Source: JADFRG01 sp964590515 (GTDB lineage: Bacteria > Chloroflexota > Anaerolineae > Anaerolineales > E44-bin32). Taken from it: DNA of 50,857 nucleotides. The stretch lies in contig CAZPZD010000012.1 in the NCBI GenBank assembly GCA_964590515.1, forward strand, positions 1-50,857, read 5' to 3'. Within the stretch, counting starts at the first letter, position 1, and every line of letters starts with the position of its first letter. Under the pieces are notes generated by a model. It had not been told where the DNA came from and did not search any database. It was given only the letters and a program-made list of their open reading frames with translations. This document shows positions 24,496-32,082 of this stretch, one piece after another. A program made the position numbers and the translations under genes.

Positions 24496-24526
24496 TCAGC
24501 TCCTCCGAAAGGTTGTTGGATCGACC

Positions 24527-25141
24527 TCAGGCCGTCGCCGCTCCGAAACGTCTGCCGACCTCTGCCCAATTAACCACATTCCACCAAGCGGCCACGTAGT
24601 CCGGCCTGCGATTCTGGTATTTCAAATAATACGCGTGCTCCCACACATCCACCCCCAGGATTGGAGTCATTCCCTGTGAAATCGGAGAGTCCTGATTCGG
24701 CGTCGCGAGAACCTTGAGCTTCCCCTGCGCATCGACGGCTAGCCAGCTCCACCCGCTGCCGAAACGCCCGACGGCCGCCTTGGTCAGCTCGTCCTTGAAC
24801 TTGGCGAAGTCCCCGAACGCGCCGCCAATCGCCTTGCCGAGCGCGCCGTTTGGCTCCCCCCCGCCGTTCGACCCCATGATGGTCCAGAATAGATTGTGGT
24901 TAGCGAAGCCCCCGCCGTTGTTGCGGACCGCCATGCGAATTCCGTCGGGTACCCCATCCAGGTCGGCCAGGATCTTCTCGATCGACTTCTCCCCCCATTC
25001 CTTGGCAGACTCCAAGGCGTTGTTCAGATTATTGGTGTAAGCCGCATGATGTTTGCCGTGATGGATCTCCATGGTCCGGGCATCAATATGGGGCTCGAGC
25101 GCATCGTAGGCGTAGGGCAGCTGGGGCAGTTCAAAGCGCAT
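24527..25141 (-). CDS. sodA: Superoxide dismutase, Fe/Mn family (Mn-type signature)
   Basis: A 204-residue enzyme converting superoxide to oxygen and peroxide. Metal ligands are in IHHGKHHAAY, the NHNLFW segment and DVWEHAYYLKY. Second-sphere residues NGGGEPNG and the glutamine of TPNQD match manganese enzymes rather than iron enzymes, so the symbol sodA is likely, though cambialistic forms exist. The start ATG has GGGAGGAA nine bases upstream. A promoter with TTGACA and TAAAAT lies about 70-110 bases before it. The ferredoxin gene follows in the same unit. Confidence 0.93.
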   Translation of the reverse strand: MRFELPQLPYAYDALEPHIDARTMEIHHGKHHAAYTNNLNNALESAKEWGEKSIEKILADLDGVPDGIRMAVRNNGGGFANHNLFWTIMGSNGGGEPNGALGKAIGGAFGDFAKFKDELTKAAVGRFGSGWSWLAVDAQGKLKVLATPNQDSPISQGMTPILGVDVWEHAYYLKYQNRRPDYVAAWWNVVNWAEVGRRFGAATA

Positions 25142-25201
25142 GGGTCAGTTCCTCCCGAGGGTGTTGCCGCATCATACACTGCCTGGCGGACAACGCCGCG
25201 A

Positions 25202-25219
25202 TTGTGTGACTCTTCACTA
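25202..25219. promoter_or_regulatory. Weak Rex-like operator at the sod start site
   Basis: TTGTGTGACTCTTCACTA matches the Rex consensus TTGTGAAnnnnTTCACAA at 11 of 14 defined positions. It covers the expected sod transcription start near 25212, where a repressor would block transcription. The match is moderate and could be chance. Confidence 0.35.
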
Positions 25220-25248
25220 TTTTAGACCTCTGCGACATATAATGTCAA
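25219..25248 (-). promoter_or_regulatory. sod-ferredoxin promoter
   Basis: On the minus strand a perfect -35 TTGACA (25243-25248) and -10 TAAAAT (25219-25224) are 18 bases apart. The expected start is near 25212, giving a leader of about 70 bases before the sod ATG. Confidence 0.75.
25234..25246 (+). promoter_or_regulatory. -10 box of the DMT exporter gene inside a palindrome
   Basis: The plus-strand hexamer TATAAT (25238-25243) lies 12 bases before the ATG at 25256. It sits inside the inverted repeat GACAT-ATA-ATGTC, which also overlaps the -35 box of the divergent sod promoter. Only weak -35 candidates are seen. Two polymerases could not bind both promoters at once. Confidence 0.45.
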
Positions 25249-25255
25249 GTTTGCT

Positions 25256-26188
25256 ATGCAAAATCCGCGGCCGCAGGTCCCACCTGCACTCGCCATCGGG
25301 GTCGCAATCGCAGCGGCTTCGAGCGCGTCCATCCTAATACGTTATGCCCAGGCGGAGGCAGGCTCTCTGGTAATCGCCGCCTACCGTCTGGCGATCGCCA
25401 CTCTGATTCTGGCTCCGGTGGTCGCGCTGCGCGCCCGACACGACCTGAGCGGGCTCACCCCCCGAAATCTTCGGCTGACGATAGCGGCCGGCGGCTTTCT
25501 TGCCTTGCACTTTGCCACTTGGATTCGGTCCCTGGAGTTTACCAGTGTCGCCAGTTCGATCGTGCTGGTGCAAACCGCCCCACTGATGGTCGCCGCACTC
25601 TCGCCGCTGATGATCCGGGAGCCCATCATGCGGCGGCTGCTGACCGGCTTGCTGGTGGCGACCGCCGGCAGCCTGCTGGTCGGGTTGAGCGACGCCTGCG
25701 TTGGGACGAGCTGCGGTGCCGCGCCTGACATGCTGAGCCGGACGGCCCTCAAGGGGGACCTGCTTGCCTTGGGCGGCGCGGCGGCCGGCGCCGGCTATAT
25801 CTTGACCGGGAGGGTGGTGCGGCAGCAGATCCCGCTGATCCCGTATATCGCGATCGTCTACGCGACCGCGGCCGTGCTGCTCGCGCTGGCGGCCTGGGCG
25901 GCGGGGGAACGGGCAGTCGGCTTCAGCCCCTCGACTTACATTTGGTTGGTCTTGCTGGCCGTGTTGCCCCAGCTGGTCGCCCACTCGACCTATAATTGGG
26001 CGTTGGGCTATTTGCCCGCCGCGGTCGTTTCACTCGGACAGCTCGGGGAGGCCGTGGGGTCCACCTTGCTGGCGATCGGGCTCCTCCACGAGGTGCCCTC
26101 CACTTTGAGGATCGCGGGCGGAGGCTTGATCCTGGTCGGGATCGCCCTGGGGGCCGTCTCGGCCCGGCGAGCAACCCTAACTAGCTGA
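25256..26188 (+). CDS. EamA-family (DMT) membrane exporter
   Basis: A 310-residue protein with about ten hydrophobic helices and two EamA repeats. Typical residues of the family are ASSASILIRYAQAEAG at helix 1, the LQTAPLMVAALSPLMIRE region at the end of the first repeat, and SLGQLGEAVGSTLLAIGLLHE in the second. DMT transporters export amino acids, metabolites or drugs; no substrate can be given. It is divergent from sod and its promoter is interleaved with the sod promoter. The transcript would have a leader of only about six bases. Confidence 0.88.
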   Translation: MQNPRPQVPPALAIGVAIAAASSASILIRYAQAEAGSLVIAAYRLAIATLILAPVVALRARHDLSGLTPRNLRLTIAAGGFLALHFATWIRSLEFTSVASSIVLVQTAPLMVAALSPLMIREPIMRRLLTGLLVATAGSLLVGLSDACVGTSCGAAPDMLSRTALKGDLLALGGAAAGAGYILTGRVVRQQIPLIPYIAIVYATAAVLLALAAWAAGERAVGFSPSTYIWLVLLAVLPQLVAHSTYNWALGYLPAAVVSLGQLGEAVGSTLLAIGLLHEVPSTLRIAGGGLILVGIALGAVSARRATLTS

Positions 26189-26200
26189 CGGAGGCTTGAA

Positions 26201-26458
26201 ATGCAGCTTCGCTGTTATCGCTGTGGCTGGAGTTTTGCCATCAACAAGGATGAGATTGCATTCGCCCTCGCCGCCCTGGAAGGCAGCCAGGGCAACCATT
26301 ACGATGTCCGCTGCCCCCGCTGCCGGCACTCCAACCGGGTCGCGTTGGAACAGCTGCGCCGCTCCGCTCCCCGACCCGCAGAGGCGGCCTCGGCTCCGGT
26401 CGAGGAACCAGCCCCCGCGGAAACTTCCCCGGAGGAGCCGCCGGCTTCGGAAACATAG
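26201..26458 (+). CDS. Small zinc-ribbon protein
   Basis: An 85-residue protein. Residues 1-50 contain two CxxC knuckles, CYRC and CPRC, 30 residues apart, which should bind one zinc ion. The C-terminal 35 residues are Pro/Ala/Glu-rich and probably disordered. The function is unknown. GGAGG lies eight bases before the ATG, and the gene starts 12 bases after the exporter stop, so the two are likely cotranscribed. Confidence 0.8.
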   Translation: MQLRCYRCGWSFAINKDEIAFALAALEGSQGNHYDVRCPRCRHSNRVALEQLRRSAPRPAEAASAPVEEPAPAETSPEEPPASET

Positions 26459-26496
26459 CCGGCGACACTGGCGCACCCGCGCGGTTTCACCCCAGC

Positions 26497-27099
26497 TCAC
26501 TGGTAGAGCTGATTCTCTTGGATGTAATCCGCTACGCCCGGGGTGACCAGGTAGCGGAAGGGTAGGCCCGTCTGAACCCGTCGGCGAATGTCCCTGGCTG
26601 AGACATCGACCAGCGGCACCTCGAGCAGCCGGACCTTGGCCGCCAGTCCCGGAATCTTTCGCTCCAACCGCCCGAGATCGGCCTCGACCTGGGATCGGCG
26701 CAGGACGACGATCGACTGGCAGAGCTGTACGAACAGTTCGGGCCGGTGCCAGTTGGGCAGGTCGGCAAGCGAATCTTCGCCCATCACATAGGCCCAGCGC
26801 TCGGTCGGGTGTGCCGCGGCGAGCAGCTCCAGCGTCTCGGCCGCGAAATGCGGACCGGGGCGATCCAGCTCCAGTCGGGAGATCTCGAACTGCGGATTCC
26901 CGCGAATGCTGCGCTCGACCATACCAGTCCGATGGGAAGCTTGAGTTACCGATTGATCGGGTTTGTGCGGGGGAATCCCGGTGACCACCCACAAGACAGA
27001 GGTGAGGGACAGGACGCCGCGAGCCTCATCCGCCAGGATCAGGTGACCAACATGGGGCGGATCAAAAGTCCCTCCGAACACCCCGATCACTCGCGCCAC
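26497..27099 (-). CDS. nadD: Nicotinate-nucleotide adenylyltransferase
   Basis: A 200-residue enzyme that joins nicotinate mononucleotide to ATP in NAD synthesis. It shows the nucleotidyltransferase motif GGTFDPPHVGHL, the MGEDSLADLPNWHRP segment and SARDIRRRV at the C-terminus (equivalent to the ISxTxIR motif). The GTG at 27099 overlaps the 3' end of obgE by 13 bases; a second GTG at 27090 gives the more usual short N-terminus. obgE and nadD adjacency is common in bacteria. It converges on the zinc-ribbon gene. Confidence 0.94.
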   Translation of the reverse strand: MARVIGVFGGTFDPPHVGHLILADEARGVLSLTSVLWVVTGIPPHKPDQSVTQASHRTGMVERSIRGNPQFEISRLELDRPGPHFAAETLELLAAAHPTERWAYVMGEDSLADLPNWHRPELFVQLCQSIVVLRRSQVEADLGRLERKIPGLAAKVRLLEVPLVDVSARDIRRRVQTGLPFRYLVTPGVADYIQENQLYQ

Positions 27100-28346
27100 T
27101 CCAATTCGTGGTCGCCGATATGCACCGTGTCGCCGTCCTTGGCGCCGGCTTCCCGAAGCGACTCGGTCACGCCGATCTTGGTCAGCATCCGCTGAAATCG
27201 GCGCACGGCCTCCTCATACTCCCAGTAGGTCATTTCCGCCGCCCGCTCGATTGCGGTCCCTTCGATCCGCCAGCTGCCATCCAGAGCGCGAGAGATCTGG
27301 TACTCGGATTCGTTCGGTTTGGGCCGGTAAATTGGAAGGTCGGGCTCTGGCTCGCTTTCGCTTGCCTGGGCCAAACGGTAGGCCTCCAAGATTAGTTCCC
27401 GCACACCCTGGCGGGAAAGTGCCGAGACGGGCCGGAGCTGAACCCCACGGGATTTGAAGGAGGCCTCCAACTCGGGCAAGCGGGCCCTGACCTCCGGTTG
27501 GTCCAGCTTGTTGAGGCCGACCACCTGAGGCTTGCGGGCCAGGTGAGGGTCGAACAGCGCCAGCTCGGTATTGACTTGATCGAAGTCGGCAAGAGGGTCC
27601 GCCGCAGTCCCGTCGAGCAAATGGATGAGCGCCCGAGTGCGGGAAATGTGTTTGAGGAAAGCAGTCCCCAGGCCAGCGCCGGTGTGGGCGCCCTCGATCA
27701 ACCCGGGGATGTCCGCCAGCACCAGCGAGGTCTCATCATCCAGGTCGGCCACCCCCAGTTGAGGCTGGAGGGTGGTGAACGGATAATCTCCGATCTCCGG
27801 TCGGGCGTTAGTCACGGCGGCCAGCAGGGTGGACTTCCCGGAATTGGGTAGACCCACGATCCCAACGTCTGCGATCAAACGCAGTTCGAGACGCAGCCGG
27901 CGTACCTCCGCCGGAGCGCCCTTCTCGGCCATCCTCGGCGCCTGATTGGTTGACCTCGTATAGCGGGCATTCCCGCGCCCGCCCCGCCCGCCTCGGCCCA
28001 CGACTAACCGGTCCCCTGGCTCGATCAGTTCGCCCAGCAGCTCGCCCAGCTCGGCGTCGCGCACGATCGTCCCGGCCGGCACGGGGATCAGCAGCTCGTC
28101 GCCGCTGCGCCCGGTCTGATTGCTGCCACCCCCGGGCCGGCCGACTGCGGCCGCGAAGCGACGCTTGTGACGAAAAGCGGAGAGGGTGCTCTGGGACTTG
28201 GAGCAAATGAGCACTGCATCGCCGCCCTTCCCTCCATCCCCACCGTCCGGACCGCCTCGCGGGACGTACTTCTCCCGACGGAAGTGAACAATGCCGTTCC
28301 CTCCCTTGCCGGACGCAACGGTAATGGTCACTTCATCGAGAAACAT
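27087..28346 (-). CDS. obgE: GTPase Obg
   Basis: A 419-residue GTPase for ribosome assembly and stress control. The glycine-rich Obg domain (residues 1-158) is evident from GKGGNGIVHFRREKYVPRGG and GGRGGRGNARY. The G domain carries GLPNSGKSTLL (G1), DIPGLIEGAHTG (G3) and NKLD (G4). Residues from about 345 form the OCT domain, ending in IGDHELEWRE. All parts are present and length is normal. A -10 box (TATAAT) lies about 36 bases before the ATG. nadD overlaps downstream. Confidence 0.96.
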   Translation of the reverse strand: MFLDEVTITVASGKGGNGIVHFRREKYVPRGGPDGGDGGKGGDAVLICSKSQSTLSAFRHKRRFAAAVGRPGGGSNQTGRSGDELLIPVPAGTIVRDAELGELLGELIEPGDRLVVGRGGRGGRGNARYTRSTNQAPRMAEKGAPAEVRRLRLELRLIADVGIVGLPNSGKSTLLAAVTNARPEIGDYPFTTLQPQLGVADLDDETSLVLADIPGLIEGAHTGAGLGTAFLKHISRTRALIHLLDGTAADPLADFDQVNTELALFDPHLARKPQVVGLNKLDQPEVRARLPELEASFKSRGVQLRPVSALSRQGVRELILEAYRLAQASESEPEPDLPIYRPKPNESEYQISRALDGSWRIEGTAIERAAEMTYWEYEEAVRRFQRMLTKIGVTESLREAGAKDGDTVHIGDHELEWRE

Positions 28347-28381
28347 CGCGAATTTCTTATTCCTGGCCGGAGAGTCGGTGG

Positions 28382-28387
28382 ATTATA
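28382..28387 (-). promoter_or_regulatory. -10 box of the obgE-nadD operon
   Basis: TATAAT on the minus strand within AGGTATAATCC, giving a leader of about 30 bases. No strong -35 is seen at the proper distance. No Rex-like palindrome was found between obgE and rex. Confidence 0.45.
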
Positions 28388-28477
28388 CCTGTGCGCTTTG
28401 CCAGGGCTCATTTGCGCCAGTTTGCACTTATGGTTGGCCTATGATAGATTTGCCGAACGTCATCCAGACGGGCCCAA

Positions 28478-29098
28478 ATGGGGACCTCCGCTGCGCCAGA
28501 CATCGTTGTAGGCCGCCTGCCGCTTTACCTCCGGGCACTTTCCCAGATGGATTCCGAAGGAAAAGAGATCACTTCCTCGCAGGAGCTAGGCGAAAAGCTG
28601 GGGATTTCGTCGGCCCAGATCCGCAAAGACCTTTCCCAGTTCGGCGAGTTCGGCAAGCAGGGTACCGGCTACAGCATCGGCTACCTGACTGAACAGCTCA
28701 AGCGCATCCTGAGAGTTAACCAAACGTGGGACGTGGCGCTGGTTGGGGTCGGCGACCTTGGCCGAGCGGTGGCCAACTACGCCGGATTTCTGGATCGGGG
28801 CTTCCGGGTGGTTGCGATTTACGACAACGACCCACGGAAGATCGGGCTCAAGGTCGGTCCATTTGTGATCCGGGACGCGGCGAAACTGGCTCAAGACCTG
28901 CGGGAGCAGCGGATCCGAGTTGCGATGCTGGCGGTCCCGGTGGATGAAGCCCAATCGGTCACAGACCGGCTGGTCGAGGGCGGCGTTCGTGCCATCCTGT
29001 GCTACGCCCCCATCTCGATCACCGTTCCCCGCTCGGTGCGGGTTCAGTACATTGACCCGGTGCTGCACCTGCAGCGGATGACGCACTACATCCCCTAG
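28478..29098 (+). CDS. rex: Redox-sensing transcriptional repressor Rex
   Basis: A 206-residue regulator. The N-terminal winged helix includes the recognition region SSAQIRKDLSQFGEFGKQGTGY, which is highly typical. The Rossmann domain has the dinucleotide motif GVGDLGRAVANY and binds NADH or NAD+. Rex leaves its operator when the NADH/NAD+ ratio rises and so induces fermentative or respiratory genes. The C-terminal swapped helix (VQYIDPVLHLQRMTHYI) completes the dimer. The start ATG has no clear ribosome site. Rex is divergent from obgE; good candidate targets in this window are atpA and possibly sod. Confidence 0.96.
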   Translation: MGTSAAPDIVVGRLPLYLRALSQMDSEGKEITSSQELGEKLGISSAQIRKDLSQFGEFGKQGTGYSIGYLTEQLKRILRVNQTWDVALVGVGDLGRAVANYAGFLDRGFRVVAIYDNDPRKIGLKVGPFVIRDAAKLAQDLREQRIRVAMLAVPVDEAQSVTDRLVEGGVRAILCYAPISITVPRSVRVQYIDPVLHLQRMTHYIP

Positions 29099-29199
29099 GC
29101 CGCACTCTATCTTGAAGGGAGGCTCGCCTTTCCTCCGCTGCGGAGGAGCGTGGCTATGCGCAGCGCGGGCCGGCGAACGCCGTCATGGCGCCGCTGGGA

Positions 29200-30207
29200 C
29201 TACACCGACGGCAGGGTCCGCCGCAGCCGTTCGAGCATGCTGAGCCCGCGGTAGGCGCCCTTGGCGATGCACTCGACCGGGTCCTCTGCCAGATAGGCCG
29301 GTACCCCTGTCTCGCGGGTTAACCAGCGGTCGACCCCCCGCAGCAACGATCCGCCCCCGCAAACCACCATGCCTCGGTCAATGATGTCGGAGGCCAGCTC
29401 GGGAGGCGTCCGCTCGAGAACGTTCTTCACTGCGGCCAGCTGCAGGGTCAGGGTCTCCTGCAGCGCTTCGACGATCTCGTTGGTCGTCAGGGTAATCGGG
29501 CGCGGCAGGCCAGTGACCTGGTCCTGGCCCTGAACCTCCAGGGTCCGTTCCTCCTCTTCGGGGAGCGCGGCGCCGATGCGGATCTTGGCCTCTTCGGCAG
29601 TCCGCTGGCTGATCAGCAGCCCGTACTTGCGGCGAATGTAACCGGCAATGGCTTCGTCCACTTTGCTTCCGCCGACTCGGACCGAATGGGCCACCACGAT
29701 CCCACTCATCGCCATGACCGCGGCCTGGGTCACTCCGCCCCCGAGTACGACCACCAGGTTGCCCGAGGGGGTCGCGATCGGCAGCCCGACCCCGATGGCA
29801 GCCGCCAGAGGTTCCTGGATCAGATGGACCTCCCGGCTGCCGGCTTGCAAGGCCGCTTCGTGGACTGCCCGCGACTCCACGCTGGTCACCCCGTAGGGCA
29901 CGGTGATCATCACCCGCGGCTTGAACAGGCGGGCCGGACCACACACCTTCTCTACAAAGATCCGCAGCATCCGCATCGTCACTTCGAACTCGGCAATCAC
30001 CCCGTCCCGCACCGGGCGCATCACTTCGATGACTTCCGGCACCCGCCCGTCCATCTCGCGGGCCGCCTGGCCGACCTCGACGATCTTCATCTGTTCGACA
30101 TCCACTGCCACCATCGTCGGCTCGTGCAGCACGATCTCACCCCCATCGCAGATGAGGGTATTCACTGATCCCAGATCGACGCCCAGCTCCTTCCCGAACA
30201 ACGCCAC
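29200..30207 (-). CDS. mreB: MreB-like actin with altered phosphate loop
   Basis: A 335-residue bacterial actin homologous to MreB from end to end. The phosphate-1 loop VDLGSVNTLI, the catalytic-type Glu132 in IQEPLAAAIG and the adenosine region GGGSLLRGVDRWL are present. The phosphate-2 loop, normally DIGGGTTEVAV, reads VLGGGVTQAAV (residues 154-164): the Asp is Leu155, a Thr is Val159 and the Glu is Gln161. Nucleotide hydrolysis may be weakened. The start is GTG with GGAAGGA upstream. It follows atpC by five bases and is the last gene of the ATP synthase operon. No mreC or mreD is near. The intergenic space to rex (about 100 bases) holds GC-rich hairpins but no T run. Confidence 0.88.
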   Translation of the reverse strand: MALFGKELGVDLGSVNTLICDGGEIVLHEPTMVAVDVEQMKIVEVGQAAREMDGRVPEVIEVMRPVRDGVIAEFEVTMRMLRIFVEKVCGPARLFKPRVMITVPYGVTSVESRAVHEAALQAGSREVHLIQEPLAAAIGVGLPIATPSGNLVVVLGGGVTQAAVMAMSGIVVAHSVRVGGSKVDEAIAGYIRRKYGLLISQRTAEEAKIRIGAALPEEEERTLEVQGQDQVTGLPRPITLTTNEIVEALQETLTLQLAAVKNVLERTPPELASDIIDRGMVVCGGGSLLRGVDRWLTRETGVPAYLAEDPVECIAKGAYRGLSMLERLRRTLPSV

Positions 30208-30212
30208 GTCGG

Positions 30213-30662
30213 CTAGTTCCTTCCTTCCGGCGCCCTTCCGGGCGGCGGCCCGTGGCCGCGGTGCTTGCGGGCTACCTTGAGCCGCAGAGTGGAGCGGCGC
30301 AGGGCAGCCTGGATGGCCAGGTACTCGTCCGTGTCCGGCGGCGGTCCCTTGGCGAGCAGCTCCTCTGCTCGCCTTCGAGCGCTTTCCGCCCGCTGCTCAT
30401 CGATCTCGGCCACGTGTTCGCCCGAATCGGCCAGCACGGTCACCGCATCCGGAAGCACTTCGATAACCCCTCCGGCGATGGTGAAAAGTTCTTCTTCACC
30501 CTGGTAACGCACGGTTAACACTCCGAAGTCGAGGGTAGACAGCAGTGGGGCGTGATGGGGGAGAATACCCATAAGACCTTCCGTCCCCGGCGCGACGACC
30601 ATGTCGGCCGGACCGTCGTACAGTTTGCGATCCTGGGTGACGATCTCGCAGCGGAAAGGCAT
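30213..30662 (-). CDS. atpC: ATP synthase F1 subunit epsilon
   Basis: A 149-residue subunit. The beta-sandwich domain is clear from CEIVTQDRKLYDGPADMVVAPGTEGLMGILPHHAPLL, followed by the two-helix C-terminal domain (ESARRRAEELLAKG and YLAIQAALRRSTLRLKVA), which can inhibit ATP hydrolysis. The last 15 residues are a Gly/Pro/Arg-rich tail. It is eight bases after atpD. Confidence 0.95.
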   Translation of the reverse strand: MPFRCEIVTQDRKLYDGPADMVVAPGTEGLMGILPHHAPLLSTLDFGVLTVRYQGEEELFTIAGGVIEVLPDAVTVLADSGEHVAEIDEQRAESARRRAEELLAKGPPPDTDEYLAIQAALRRSTLRLKVARKHRGHGPPPGRAPEGRN

Positions 30663-30670
30663 GCTCGGCC

Positions 30671-32074
30671 TCAGCCCTCGCTGGCCAACCTTTCCGATTT
30701 GGCGACTGCATCCTCGATCGTCCCGACCATGTAGAAGGCCTGTTCCGGCAGGGCGTCGTGCAGGCCATCCAGGATCTCCTTGAACCCACTGACCGTTTCC
30801 CGCAGTCGGACGTAACGGCCTTTCTGACCGGTGAATTGTTCGGCCACCGACATCGGCTGGGAGAAGAATCGCTCGATCTTGCGGGCCCGGGCGACGATCA
30901 GCTTGTCTTCCTCGCTCAGCTCCTCGATGCCCAGGATGGCGATGATGTCCTGCAGATCTTTGTAACGCTGCAGGACCCGCTGGACTTCCCGTGCCACGCC
31001 GTAGTGTTCCTCCCCAACCACCTGGGGGTCGAGGATCCGAGAAGTAGAGGCCAGCGGATCCACCGCAGGATAGAGGCCCTTGTCCACAATCGCCCGCTCG
31101 AGGGCGATCGTCGCATCCAGGTGGGTAAAGGTCGCGACTGGCGCCGGATCGGAGTAGTCGTCCGCCGGCACGTAAACTGCCTGCATCGAAGTGATCGAGC
31201 CGGTTCGAGTGGACGTGATCCGTTCCTGCAGCTCGCCCATCTCGGTCGCCAGGGTCGGCTGATAGCCGACGGCAGAGGGCATCCGACCCAACAGGGCCGA
31301 CACCTCCGAGCCAGACATGCTGAATCGGAAGATGTTGTCGATAAACAGCAGCACATCTCGCCCCTGATCCCGGAAGTACTCGGCCATCGTGAGCGCGGTC
31401 AGGCCCACTCGCAGCCGGACCCCCGGAGGCTCGTTCATTTGCCCGTAAACCAGCACCGTATCCTTCAGCACGTTCGACTCGATCATCTCCCGGTACATCT
31501 GAGTGCCTTCCCGAGTCCGCTCGCCAATGCCGGCAAAGACCGAGTTTCCCTTGTGAACCGTCGCAATTGAACGGATGAGTTCCTGGATGATGATTGTCTT
31601 TCCCACCCCGGCTCCGCCAAAGATCCCGGTCTTGCCGCCCTTGGTGAACGGTGCGATCAGGTCGATCACCTTCAGCCCGGTTTCGAAGACTTCCACCTTG
31701 CGCGACTGTTCTTCAAAGGAAGGCGCCGGTCGGTGGATCGGATAGCGCAGATCGGTCTGCACCGCACCCTTTCCATCGACCGGCCGGCCGAGCACGTTGA
31801 ACATCCGCCCGAGGGTCCCTTCCCCGACCGGGACCATGATCGGCCCGCCGGTTCCGAACGCCCCCGCGCCGCGCTTCAATCCTTCGGTGGCGTCCATCGC
31901 CACGGTACGCACGACCTGGCCGCCGAGATGGCGCTGCACTTCCAAGACCAGTGGCTCCATGTCGCCGCGGTCCACTTCGATCGCGTCGTAGACCTCCGGC
32001 AGCTGGCCAGCCGGAAAGACGCAGTCCACGACCGCGCCCTGGATCTCGACTACCGAACCCACGTACTTCTCCAT
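30671..32074 (-). CDS. atpD: ATP synthase F1 subunit beta
   Basis: A 467-residue catalytic subunit. The P-loop is GGAGVGKT; GERTREG with the catalytic glutamate and the signature PAVDPLASTSR are present. It makes ATP at the alpha/beta interface. A good ribosome site (AGGAGG) precedes the ATG. It lies eight bases after atpG. No unusual residue was noticed. Confidence 0.98.
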   Translation of the reverse strand: MEKYVGSVVEIQGAVVDCVFPAGQLPEVYDAIEVDRGDMEPLVLEVQRHLGGQVVRTVAMDATEGLKRGAGAFGTGGPIMVPVGEGTLGRMFNVLGRPVDGKGAVQTDLRYPIHRPAPSFEEQSRKVEVFETGLKVIDLIAPFTKGGKTGIFGGAGVGKTIIIQELIRSIATVHKGNSVFAGIGERTREGTQMYREMIESNVLKDTVLVYGQMNEPPGVRLRVGLTALTMAEYFRDQGRDVLLFIDNIFRFSMSGSEVSALLGRMPSAVGYQPTLATEMGELQERITSTRTGSITSMQAVYVPADDYSDPAPVATFTHLDATIALERAIVDKGLYPAVDPLASTSRILDPQVVGEEHYGVAREVQRVLQRYKDLQDIIAILGIEELSEEDKLIVARARKIERFFSQPMSVAEQFTGQKGRYVRLRETVSGFKEILDGLHDALPEQAFYMVGTIEDAVAKSERLASEG

Positions 32075-32082
32075 CTCGCCTC

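Noticed and set aside
28347..28477. Search for a Rex operator controlling rex itself
   Set aside because: No sequence close to TTGTGAAnnnnTTCACAA was found; autoregulation is not supported here.
29099..29199. GC-rich hairpins between rex and mreB as a bidirectional terminator
   Set aside because: Stems such as CCTCCGC-T-GCGGAGG are short-looped and no T run follows on either strand.
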